Assembly (NCBI RefSeq): GCF_900091595.1
Contig: NZ_FMCW01000039.1
Span: 1 to 52,625, forward strand
Reading direction: 5' to 3'
Length of the DNA: 52,625 nt
DNA from: Micromonospora haikouensis
Lineage (GTDB): Bacteria; Actinomycetota; Actinomycetes; Mycobacteriales; Micromonosporaceae
Every line of letters begins with the position of its first letter. Within the stretch, counting starts at the first letter, position 1. The notes beneath the pieces were generated by a model, which saw only the letters and a list, made by a program, of their open reading frames with translations, was not told the origin of the DNA and searched no databases. The translations under genes were made by a program, and so were the position numbers. Below are positions 33,352 through 40,542 of the stretch, piece after piece.

Positions 33352-34104
33352 GTGACACTCGGTGTCGTGACCCATCAGCCGCCGTACCACCGAAACCCCG
33401 CCACCCCCGTCGTGCCATCCGTTGCCCGGGCGGGATGGTTCCGTCGCCTCCAGCCCGGGCAGCGGGTCGGTGTCGTCCTGGGCGGCGCGCTGTTGTCGAC
33501 CGTGCTGCTCTGCTGCGCGGGAGCCGCCGTCGTCGGGACCCTCGCCGACGACCCGGGGCAGGGGCGTACCGCCGTGGCGGCCAAGGCCAGCCCGCCCGCC
33601 GCCGCCCCCGAGCCGGCCGTGTCCGATGCGGCCGCGCCGGCTACCGCGCCGGCGCCCACCGTCTCCGCGGCTCCGTCGTCGCCGACGGCCACGCCCCCGA
33701 CCGTGGAGACGCGCACCGAGAAGGAGACACAGACGATCCGGTACGCGGAGCGGACCGTGAAGGACCCGTCCCTGGCCAAGGGCAAGCGGGTCGTCCGCAC
33801 CCGGGGAGTCAACGGGGTCCGCACGCTGACGTACCAGGTCACCCTGACCGACGGGGTGCCCACCGGCCGGAAGCTGCTCCGGTCGGTCGTCACGAAGCAG
33901 CCGGTCACCCAGGTCGTCGCGGTGGGCACGAAGCAGGAGCGCCAGTGCGACCCCAACTACAGCGGCTGCGTGCCGATCGCCAGCGACGTCGACTGTGCCG
34001 GTGGCGGCGGCAACGGCCCCGCGTACGTCACGGGTCCGGTGAAGGTCATCGGCGTCGACATCTACGACCTGGACCGCGACAACGACGGCTACGGCTGCGA
34101 CTAA
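33352..34104 (+). CDS. G5-domain protein with excalibur-like C-terminus, membrane-anchored
   Basis: The product is 250 residues from GTG 33352 (a GTG at 33367 is also in frame). One hydrophobic segment, VGVVLGGALLSTVLLCCAG, acts as signal anchor at about residues 42-60. An Ala/Pro/Thr-rich spacer follows. A G5 domain occupies about residues 120-195 (KETQTIRYAERTVKDPSLAK, RTRGVNGVRTLTYQVTLTDG). The C-terminus is excalibur-like: CDPNYSGCVP, DVDCAGGGGNGP, and the Ca-binding DLDRDNDGYGCD. G5 domains bind glycans of the cell wall, and excalibur motifs bind calcium. The protein is thus likely extracellular and wall-associated. Confidence 0.87.
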   Translation: MTLGVVTHQPPYHRNPATPVVPSVARAGWFRRLQPGQRVGVVLGGALLSTVLLCCAGAAVVGTLADDPGQGRTAVAAKASPPAAAPEPAVSDAAAPATAPAPTVSAAPSSPTATPPTVETRTEKETQTIRYAERTVKDPSLAKGKRVVRTRGVNGVRTLTYQVTLTDGVPTGRKLLRSVVTKQPVTQVVAVGTKQERQCDPNYSGCVPIASDVDCAGGGGNGPAYVTGPVKVIGVDIYDLDRDNDGYGCD

Positions 34105-34131
34105 CCCCCTCCGCCCCACCCCAAGTCGCCG

Positions 34132-34202
34132 GCGATCTTGCACTTTGGGCCCCGTCAAATATCGTGAATCGCCCATTCTTGGGGCCGCAAGTGCAAGATC
34201 GC
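34132..34202. repeat. 71-bp palindromic element, left copy
   Basis: GCGATCTTGCACTT and its exact reverse complement AAGTGCAAGATCGC are the ends, with GGGCCCC and GGGGCC inside. A second copy, also 71 bases, is at 35187-35257, and the DUF559-type gene lies between them. Confidence 0.75.
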
Positions 34203-34326
34203 TGAGGTGAGGTGGGGCGTTAGCACGGCGGGGCGGGTTTGGGGGGTTGTCCACAGAGGTGCTGGTTGTCCACAGGTTCGGTCGTCGGTCAAGCGCCGGG
34301 GGCAGGTCTTGGGGCAGCCTGCGAGC

Positions 34327-35172
34327 ATGGGAACCCAACTTTGGCGTACGGCATCGTTGCTCAGGTCGACCACCCGGAAGCGGCTCCGGACGCGCCTGGT
34401 GAACGGACAGGTCGTACGTGCGCGGCGGGGCGTCTACGCGAACTGTCCCGTCGATGATCTCGACGCACTGCAAGCGTTGCTGTTGTGCCTGCCATCCGAG
34501 GCAATGCTGTCCCGGCACACCGCGGCCCGCCTGCACGGCTTCGGCGTCCTTTCCGAGGGCGCTGTGCATGTGCAGTTGCCTCCCGAGATCCCCAAACCCC
34601 GACTTCCAGGTCTGGTGGTTCATCACGCGGCATTGCCCGTGGAGCCGGTCCTGGTGAGTGGGCTGCCCTGCGTGCCGGCCGCGCGTTGCGCCGTGGACCT
34701 CGCGCGCACGGCGCGGCGACTGGACGCATTACCGGTGCTCGATGCCGCAGTGCGGGCAGGTGCCGTGTGCCGAGACGACCTGATCGAGGAGGTGTTGGCT
34801 CACCGAGCACTGCCAGGTGTGCGCCAGGCCCGCTCTCTCGTGCCACTGGTCGACGGGCGCGCCGAGTGTCGGCAGGAGAGTCAGTTGCGTCTGGTGCTGA
34901 TCGACGGCGGCCTTCCGGTGCCGGAGTCGCAGGTCTGGGTGCTCGACGGCGAGGGAATCAGGCGTTTCCGGCTGGATCTGGGGTATCGCGAACGGCAGAT
35001 CGGCATCGAGTACGACGGTCTGTCTCACCTGAATCGCGATCGGCTTCGGTACGACCGGGACCGCGCCAACTGGTTGGCCGCCGAGGGCTGGACGATGCGC
35101 TACTTCACGGACCGTGACCTCTACCGCCGCCCCGCCCACATAGTCGCGACGATCCGAGCACTCCTCCCCTGA
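34327..35172 (+). CDS. AbiEi/DUF559-type protein with nuclease-like C-terminus
   Basis: The product has 281 residues from ATG 34327. The N-terminus looks like the AbiEi-type winged-helix region (SLLRSTTRKRLRTRLVNGQV, RARRGVYAN), as in type IV toxin-antitoxin antitoxins. The C-terminal third resembles DUF559, a PD-(D/E)XK nuclease relative: ESQLRLVLIDGGLPVPE, RFRLDLGYRERQIGIEYDG and RDRANWLAAEGWTMRYF, with Asp and Glu-x-Tyr-Asp in suitable places. Similar genes are very common in actinobacteria and their role is unknown. No partner gene is adjacent. Two 71-bp palindromes bracket the gene, and its GC is slightly lower than its neighbours', so it may move as a unit. Confidence 0.82.
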   Translation: MGTQLWRTASLLRSTTRKRLRTRLVNGQVVRARRGVYANCPVDDLDALQALLLCLPSEAMLSRHTAARLHGFGVLSEGAVHVQLPPEIPKPRLPGLVVHHAALPVEPVLVSGLPCVPAARCAVDLARTARRLDALPVLDAAVRAGAVCRDDLIEEVLAHRALPGVRQARSLVPLVDGRAECRQESQLRLVLIDGGLPVPESQVWVLDGEGIRRFRLDLGYRERQIGIEYDGLSHLNRDRLRYDRDRANWLAAEGWTMRYFTDRDLYRRPAHIVATIRALLP

Positions 35173-35186
35173 CCACCCACCCGTCG

Positions 35187-35257
35187 GCGATCTTGCACAT
35201 TGGGCCCGCGCAAAAGTAGCTATTCGGTCATCCTGGGGGCCGCAAGTGCAAGATCGC
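35187..35257. repeat. 71-bp palindromic element, right copy
   Basis: The ends GCGATCTTGCAC and GTGCAAGATCGC are identical to those of the copy at 34132, and the length is the same, but the interior differs at several positions. It begins 14 bases after the stop of the DUF559-type gene. Confidence 0.75.
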
Positions 35258-35370
35258 GGAGGTGGGCCCCCGGTATTGGAAACCTTCCTGACGGATGGCT
35301 GAACCCGGCAGCGCTCCCAGGCCGTACCGCTCGGCGTAGGCCGATCATCGGACGACGGGAGAGGCACGTG

Positions 35371-36078
35371 ATGGTACGGCGGACGCATGTCCTGGCAGCG
35401 GGGGTGGCCGTGGTCGCCTCGGCGGTGGTGGCGGTCGGGACGGGCCTCGGTTTCGCCGAGACGGCACCGGCGCGGCAGAGCGTGTGCCAGGGTTCGGTGA
35501 CGTTCTCGGCGGAGGGGGGTGGGCCGGCGGCGACGAGTGACCGTTTTCCGGTGGGCACGCGGTTGCGGGTGACCAATCTGGACAACGGTCGGGCGGTGAC
35601 GGTGGTGGTTACCGGCCCGTCGGGCAGCTGTGTGCTGCTGAACGCCGCCGCGATGGACCTGGTGCGGGAGCCGGGGAAGAACGTCGTGCGGCGTAACGTG
35701 GTGGAACGCCTCGATGGCGGCGGCACACCCGCCCAGCCCGGCGGGGCGCCGGCCCAGCCCGGCGGGGCGTCGGCCCAGCCCGGTGCACAACCCGGTGCCC
35801 AGCCCGGGGGTGCGACAGCGGCCCCACCCGCACGGCCGAGCGCCTGCCAGGGTTCGGTGACGTTCTCGGCGGAGGGGGGTGCGCCGGCGGCAACGAGTGA
35901 CCGTTTTCCGGTGGGTACGCGGTTGCGGGTGACGAACCTGGACAACGGTCGGGCCGTGACGGTGGCGGTGACCGGCCCGTCGGGCAGTTGTGTGCTGCTG
36001 AACGCCGCCGCGATGGAGCTGGTGCGGGAGCCGGGGAAGAACGTCGTGCGGCGCAACGTGGTCGAGGTGCTGCGCTGA
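35371..36078 (+). CDS. Secreted protein with two tandem RlpA-like domains
   Basis: The product is 235 residues from ATG 35371, with GGGAGAGG upstream. The signal peptide is VLAAGVAVVASAVVAVGTGL, with cleavage likely after FAETA (about residue 32). Two nearly identical 74-residue domains, residues 39-112 and 159-232, each contain SDRFPVGTRLRVTNLDNGRA and GPSGSCVLLNAAAM, which match the double-psi beta-barrel of RlpA and expansin-like proteins. RlpA enzymes are lytic transglycosylases, but the catalytic Asp/His pair is not obvious here. A Pro/Gln/Gly linker (PAQPGGAPAQPGGASAQPG) joins them. Each domain has two Cys that could form a disulfide. Confidence 0.82.
   Translation: MVRRTHVLAAGVAVVASAVVAVGTGLGFAETAPARQSVCQGSVTFSAEGGGPAATSDRFPVGTRLRVTNLDNGRAVTVVVTGPSGSCVLLNAAAMDLVREPGKNVVRRNVVERLDGGGTPAQPGGAPAQPGGASAQPGAQPGAQPGGATAAPPARPSACQGSVTFSAEGGAPAATSDRFPVGTRLRVTNLDNGRAVTVAVTGPSGSCVLLNAAAMELVREPGKNVVRRNVVEVLR
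35485..36066 (+). repeat. Two 222-bp near-identical coding repeats (RlpA-like domain)
   Basis: Copies at 35485-35706 and 35845-36066 differ at only about a dozen to fifteen positions by eye, mostly silent. The period is 360 bases. They are a recent internal duplication or kept alike by gene conversion. Confidence 0.8.
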
Positions 36079-36131
36079 GAGAGGTGCTGCGCTGATTGAG
36101 GTGCTGGGCTGATTGAGGTGCTGGGCTGAGG
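36064..36131. repeat. 17-bp tandem repeat, four copies, across the stop codon
   Basis: Units GAGGTGCTGCGCTGAGA, GAGGTGCTGCGCTGATT, GAGGTGCTGGGCTGATT and GAGGTGCTGGGCTGAGG follow one another. The first contains the last three codons and TGA of the RlpA-like gene; the other three repeat this end outside the gene. Confidence 0.85.
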
Positions 36132-36138
36132 TCGGGTG

Positions 36139-36181
36139 GCGGGGCGGCCGGCGACCGATGACAGGTCGCCGGCCGCCCCGC
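36139..36181. terminator. Bidirectional terminator hairpin
   Basis: GCGGGGCGGCCGGCGACC at 36139-36156 pairs perfectly with 36164-36181, with a 7-base loop. It lies between the convergent RlpA-like gene and gabT and probably ends both transcripts. Confidence 0.8.
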
Positions 36182-36191
36182 AGAACCCGGC

Positions 36192-37463
36192 TCAGCCGAA
36201 GGCGGCGTCGAGGATGTCCAGGCCCCGGGCCAGCTCCGCGTCGGAGATGACCAGCGGGGGCAGGAAGCGCAGCACGTTGCCGTACGTGCCGCAGGTCAGG
36301 GTGAGCAGGCCTGCGGCGTGGCAGGCCGCCGACACCGCCGCCGCGGCGGCCGGATCCGGGACCAGGGTGCCCGGCTGCACCAGCTCCACGGCGAGCATCG
36401 CGCCCCGGCCGCGTACCTCGGCGACCCGCGCGTCGCGGGCGGCGATGGCGCGCAGCCGGTCGGCCAGCGTCGCGCCGATGCGGCGGGCGGCGGCGGCCAG
36501 GTCCAGCTCGTGCATGGTCTCGATCGACGCGAGCGCCGCCGCGCAGGCGATCGGGTTGCCGCCGTACGTGCCGCCGAGGCCGCCCACGTGCACCGCGTCC
36601 ATCAGCTCGGCCCGGCCCGTCACGGCCGCCAGCGGCAGCCCGCCCGCGATGCCCTTCGCCAGGGTCACCAGGTCGGGCACGACGCCCTCGTGGTCGCAGG
36701 CGAACCAGTCGCCGGTGCGGCAGAACCCGGTCTGGATCTCGTCGGCGACGAAGACCACCCCGGCCGCCGTCGCCCACTCGCGCAGCGCCGGCAGGAACCC
36801 CTGCGCGGGTACGACGAAACCGCCCTCGCCCTGGATCGGCTCGATCAGCAGCGCGGCCACGTTCTCCGCCCCGACCTGCTTCTCCACCGTCTCGATGGCC
36901 CGCGCCGCCGCCTCGGCCCCGGACAGGCCCCCGTCGCGCAGCGGGTACGACATCGGCACCCGGTAGACCTCACCGGCGAACGGCCCGAACCGGTGCTTGT
37001 ACGGCATGTTCTTCGCCGTCAGCGCCATCGTCAGGTTGGTCCGCCCGTGGTACGCGTGGTCGAACACCACCACCGCCGGCCGCCCCGTGGCGTGCCGGGC
37101 GATCTTCACGGCGTTCTCCACCGCCTCCGCGCCCGAGTTGAACAGCGCGGAGCGCTTCTCGAAGCCGCCCGGGGTGAGCGCGTTGAGCTGCTCGCACACC
37201 GCCACGTACGACTCGTACGGCGCGACCATGAAGCAGGTGTGGGTGAACCGCTCGACCTGCTCGCGGACCGCCGCCACGACGCGCGGCGCGGAGTTGCCGA
37301 CGTTGGTGACCGCGATGCCGGCGGCGAAGTCGATCCACTCCCGCCCGTCGACGTCGGTGATCGTGCCGCCGCCGGCCCGGTCCACGTACGCGCCGACGAC
37401 GCTGCCGACGCCCCGCGCCACGGCCGCGCCCCGCCGCTTGTGCAGCTCCTCCGAGGATGGCAA
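36192..37463 (-). CDS. gabT: 4-aminobutyrate--2-oxoglutarate transaminase
   Basis: The product has 423 residues from ATG 37461-37463. It is a class III PLP aminotransferase converting GABA to succinate semialdehyde. Matching signatures are DGREWIDFAAGIAVTNVGNS, ALFNSGAEAVENAVKIARH, FDHAYHGRTNLTMALTAK, LLIEPIQGEGGFVVPAQGFL, VADEIQTGFCRTGDWFACDH, and the PLP lysine in VTLAKGIAGGLPLAAV. The gene begins three bases after the stop of the aldehyde dehydrogenase on the same strand, so these two steps (aminobutyraldehyde to GABA, GABA to succinate semialdehyde) are co-transcribed. A succinate-semialdehyde dehydrogenase could be the ALDH at 39066. Confidence 0.94.
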   Translation of the reverse strand: MPSSEELHKRRGAAVARGVGSVVGAYVDRAGGGTITDVDGREWIDFAAGIAVTNVGNSAPRVVAAVREQVERFTHTCFMVAPYESYVAVCEQLNALTPGGFEKRSALFNSGAEAVENAVKIARHATGRPAVVVFDHAYHGRTNLTMALTAKNMPYKHRFGPFAGEVYRVPMSYPLRDGGLSGAEAAARAIETVEKQVGAENVAALLIEPIQGEGGFVVPAQGFLPALREWATAAGVVFVADEIQTGFCRTGDWFACDHEGVVPDLVTLAKGIAGGLPLAAVTGRAELMDAVHVGGLGGTYGGNPIACAAALASIETMHELDLAAAARRIGATLADRLRAIAARDARVAEVRGRGAMLAVELVQPGTLVPDPAAAAAVSAACHAAGLLTLTCGTYGNVLRFLPPLVISDAELARGLDILDAAFG

Positions 37464-37466
37464 GGC

Positions 37467-38903
37467 TCAGCCCTCGATGTTGTGCATGACGTGCTTGATC
37501 CGGGTGTAGTCCTCCAGGCTGTAGACCGACAGGTCCTTGCCGTGCCCGGAGTGCTTGAACCCGCCGTGCGGCATCTCCGAGACGAAGGGGATGTGCGTGT
37601 TGACCCAGACGCAGCCGAAGTCCAGCCGGCGGGTCATCCGCATCGCCCGGCCGTGGTCGCGCGTCCACACCGACGCCGACAGGCCGTAGTCGACGCCGTT
37701 GGCCCAGCGCACCGCCTCGTCCTCGGCGGAGAAGCGCTGCACGGTGATGACCGGCCCGAACACCTCCTGCTGGATGATCTCGTCGGCCTGCCGCACCCCG
37801 GAGACGACGGTGGGGGAGTAGAAGAAGCCGCGCTCGCCGACCCGCGACCCGCCCGTCTGCACGCTCGCGTGGTCGGGCAGCCGGTCGACGAAGCCGCTGA
37901 CCCGGGCGAGCTGGTTGGCGTTGTTCAGCGGGCCGTACAGCACGTCGGCGTCGTCCGGCGCGCCGGTGCGCGTGTTGCGGGCCTGCTCGGCGAGCGCCGC
38001 CACGAAGTCGTCGTGGATGCCCGGACCGGCCAGCACCCGCGTCGCCGCCGTGCAGTCCTGGCCCGCGTTGAAGTAGCCGCCCACGGCGATGGCCTCGGCC
38101 GCGGCCGCCACGTCCGCGTCGTCGAAGATCACCACCGGGGCCTTGCCGCCCAGCTCCAGGTGGGTCCGCTTCAGGTCCGGCGCGGCGGCGGAGGCGACCT
38201 CCATGCCCGCCCGGGTCGAGCCCGTGATCGACACCAGCTGCGGGGTCGGGTGCGACACGAGGGTACGACCGGTGTCCCGGTCGCCGCAGACCACGTTGAA
38301 CACCCCCGGCGGGAGGAACTCGGCGGCGATCTCGGCCAGCAGCAGCGTCGACACCGGCGTGGTGTCCGACGGCTTCAGCACCACCGTGTTGCCGGCGGCG
38401 AGGGCCGGGGCGATCTTCCACACCGCCATCATCAGCGGGTAGTTCCACGGGGTGACCTGCGCGCACACGCCGATCGGCTCCCGCCGGACGTACGAGGTGT
38501 GGCCCGCCATGTACTCCCCGGCGGACCGGCCCTCCAGCAGCCGGGCCGCCCCGGCGAAGAACCGGAACTGGTCCACCGCCGGCGGCAGCTCCTCCTCGGC
38601 GGTGAGCTGGCGGGGCTTGCCCGTGTTGCGCACCTCGGCGTCGACCAGCTCGGCCGCCCGCGCCTCCACGGCGTCGGCGAGCTTCAGCAGCGCCTTCTGC
38701 CGCTCGCCGGGGGTGCTGTCCCGCCACGTCTCGAACGCGGCGGAGGCCGCCCGCATGGCCGCGTCCACGTCCGCCGCGCCGGAGACCGGCGCCTGGGCGA
38801 AGACCTCGCCGGTGCACGGGTCGACCAGGTCGGCGTACCCGCCGTCGGAAGGATCGACGTACTCGCCGTTGACGAAGTTGCGCAGCTGCTGCTGGTCGCT
38901 CAT
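37467..38903 (-). CDS. Gamma-aminobutyraldehyde dehydrogenase-like ALDH
   Basis: The product is 478 residues from ATG 38901-38903. It is an NAD(P)-dependent aldehyde dehydrogenase. The cofactor and active-site motifs are VTPWNYPLMMAVWKIAPALA, the KPSDTTP region, ITGSTRAGMEV, LELGGKAPVVIFDDADV with the general-base Glu, and GYFNAGQDCTAATRVLAG with the catalytic Cys. EVFGPVITVQRF and KHSGHGKDLSVYSLEDYT are near the C-terminus. The sequence best fits the 4-aminobutyraldehyde/betaine-aldehyde branch (PatD/PuuC), so it would oxidise the product of putrescine transamination to GABA. It is upstream partner of gabT, and its start faces the divergent ALDH gene across 162 bases. Confidence 0.92.
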   Translation of the reverse strand: MSDQQQLRNFVNGEYVDPSDGGYADLVDPCTGEVFAQAPVSGAADVDAAMRAASAAFETWRDSTPGERQKALLKLADAVEARAAELVDAEVRNTGKPRQLTAEEELPPAVDQFRFFAGAARLLEGRSAGEYMAGHTSYVRREPIGVCAQVTPWNYPLMMAVWKIAPALAAGNTVVLKPSDTTPVSTLLLAEIAAEFLPPGVFNVVCGDRDTGRTLVSHPTPQLVSITGSTRAGMEVASAAAPDLKRTHLELGGKAPVVIFDDADVAAAAEAIAVGGYFNAGQDCTAATRVLAGPGIHDDFVAALAEQARNTRTGAPDDADVLYGPLNNANQLARVSGFVDRLPDHASVQTGGSRVGERGFFYSPTVVSGVRQADEIIQQEVFGPVITVQRFSAEDEAVRWANGVDYGLSASVWTRDHGRAMRMTRRLDFGCVWVNTHIPFVSEMPHGGFKHSGHGKDLSVYSLEDYTRIKHVMHNIEG

Positions 38904-39065
38904 CAGGTGTCTCCGAGGGATGCCGGGGATGCGGACAGCGGAGGTTATCGGAATCTGACTGCCATCTTCGCTACTGAATTCGCGGCAGACAAGGGCATGA
39001 GCGACTGTTTCCGTGTGGGAATTGCTGGTTACCGTGCGGCGGCGGCTCGGCTACGCTGCCGAGGT

Positions 39066-40505
39066 GTGGAGCCGAGAGCCTTCTTCGTCGCCGGCCGCCC
39101 CGCACACGGCGAGGGCGAGCTGACCGTCACCCACCCGTACGACGGTCGCCCGGTGGGGCGTACCACGCTCGCCACGCCCGACCAGGTCGAGGCCGCCGTC
39201 GCCGCGGCGGCCGCAGTGGCGGCGCGGGCCGCGGCCCTGCCCGCGCACGCCCGCGCGGCGGCCCTGGACCACGTCTCCCGGCGGCTCGCCGAACGGGCCG
39301 ACGAGATCGCCGACCTGATCACCGCCGAGAACGGCAAGCCGGTCAAGTGGGCGAGGGCCGAGGTGGGGCGGGCGGTGTCGACGTTCCGCTGGGCGGCCGA
39401 GGAGGCCCGCCGCTTCTCCGGCGAGCTGCAACGCCTCGACACCGACCCCGCCGCCACCGGGCGGATCGCGTTGGTCCGACGCGCGCCGAAGGGGCCGGTG
39501 CTGGGGATCGCGCCGTTCAACTTCCCGCTCAACCTGGTCGCGCACAAGGTCGCCCCGGCCATCGCCGTCGGCGCGCCGATCATCGTGAAGCCGGCCCCCG
39601 CCACCCCGCTGTCGGCGCTGCTGCTCGGCGAGCTGCTCGCCGAGACCGAGCTGCCCGCGGGCATGTTCTCGGTGCTGCCGCTGCCCAACGAGCGGGCCGC
39701 CGAGCTGGTCGCCGACCCCCGGCTGCCGGTGGTGTCGTTCACCGGCTCCGGGCCGGTCGGCGCGGCCATCCGCCGGGCCGCGCCCGACAAGCACGTCACC
39801 CTGGAACTGGGCGGCAACGCGGCGGCGGTGATCTGCGAGGACTGGAACACCGACGAGGACCTCACCTTCGCCGCGCAGCGGATCGCCACCTTCTCCAACT
39901 ACCAGGCCGGGCAGTCGTGCATCGCCGTGCAGCGGGTGTACGTGCACGAGTGGCTCTACGATGCCTTCCTGCCGAGGCTGGTCGCCGCCGTGGAGGCGCT
40001 GCGCACCGGCGACCCGGCCGACCCGCTGACCGACGTCGGCCCCCTGGTGTCGGTCCAGGCCGCGGAGCGGGTCGAGGCGTGGGTCGACGAGGCTGTGGTG
40101 GCCGGGGCGACCATCGAGGTGGGCGGGCGGCGCGAGGGTGCCACCTACCCGCCGACCGTGCTGTCCGCCGTGCCGGCCGACGCCAAGGTGTGCGCCGAGG
40201 AGGTCTTCGGGCCGGTGCTCGTGGTCGCCCGGGTCGAGAACGACGCCGCCGCGTTCGCCGCCGTCAACGACTCCGCGTACGGGTTGCAGGCCGGCGTGTT
40301 CACCCACCGGCTCGACGTCGCCTTCGCCGCCCACCGGGTCCTCGACGTCGGCGGGGTGATCGTCGGCGACGTGCCGTCGTACCGGGCCGACCAGATGCCG
40401 TACGGGGGCGTGAAGGGCAGCGGCGTCGGGCGGGAGGGCCTGCGCAGCGCCATGGACGACTACACCGACGCGAGGGTGCTGGTCCTCACCGGGGTGCAGC
40501 TGTAG
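39066..40505 (+). CDS. Aldehyde dehydrogenase family protein
   Basis: The product is 479 residues from GTG 39066; upstream starts in the same very long frame would run through the opposite-strand genes, and this GTG is where homology to the family begins. It has KGPVLGIAPFNFPLNLVAHK, IIVKPAPATPLSAL, VSFTGSGPVGAAIRRAAPDK, LELGGNAAAVICEDWNTDED with the catalytic Glu, and YQAGQSCIAVQRVYVHEW with the catalytic Cys. EEVFGPVLVVARVE and MPYGGVKGSGVGREG follow. Substrate is uncertain; succinate semialdehyde or another aldehyde of the polyamine route is plausible from its divergent neighbour. No strong Shine-Dalgarno sequence is visible, so it may be leaderless. Confidence 0.9.
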   Translation: MEPRAFFVAGRPAHGEGELTVTHPYDGRPVGRTTLATPDQVEAAVAAAAAVAARAAALPAHARAAALDHVSRRLAERADEIADLITAENGKPVKWARAEVGRAVSTFRWAAEEARRFSGELQRLDTDPAATGRIALVRRAPKGPVLGIAPFNFPLNLVAHKVAPAIAVGAPIIVKPAPATPLSALLLGELLAETELPAGMFSVLPLPNERAAELVADPRLPVVSFTGSGPVGAAIRRAAPDKHVTLELGGNAAAVICEDWNTDEDLTFAAQRIATFSNYQAGQSCIAVQRVYVHEWLYDAFLPRLVAAVEALRTGDPADPLTDVGPLVSVQAAERVEAWVDEAVVAGATIEVGGRREGATYPPTVLSAVPADAKVCAEEVFGPVLVVARVENDAAAFAAVNDSAYGLQAGVFTHRLDVAFAAHRVLDVGGVIVGDVPSYRADQMPYGGVKGSGVGREGLRSAMDDYTDARVLVLTGVQL

Positions 40506-40542
40506 CGCCTCCGGCCGGCGGCGTCGCGCTCGTCGGCTGGTG

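Noticed and set aside
36318..38900. Very long plus-strand open frame (continuing into the ALDH at 39066)
   Set aside because: Up to 39066 it is antisense to gabT and the aminobutyraldehyde dehydrogenase, with Arg/Gly/His-rich meaningless sequence. Only the part from 39066 matches a protein family.
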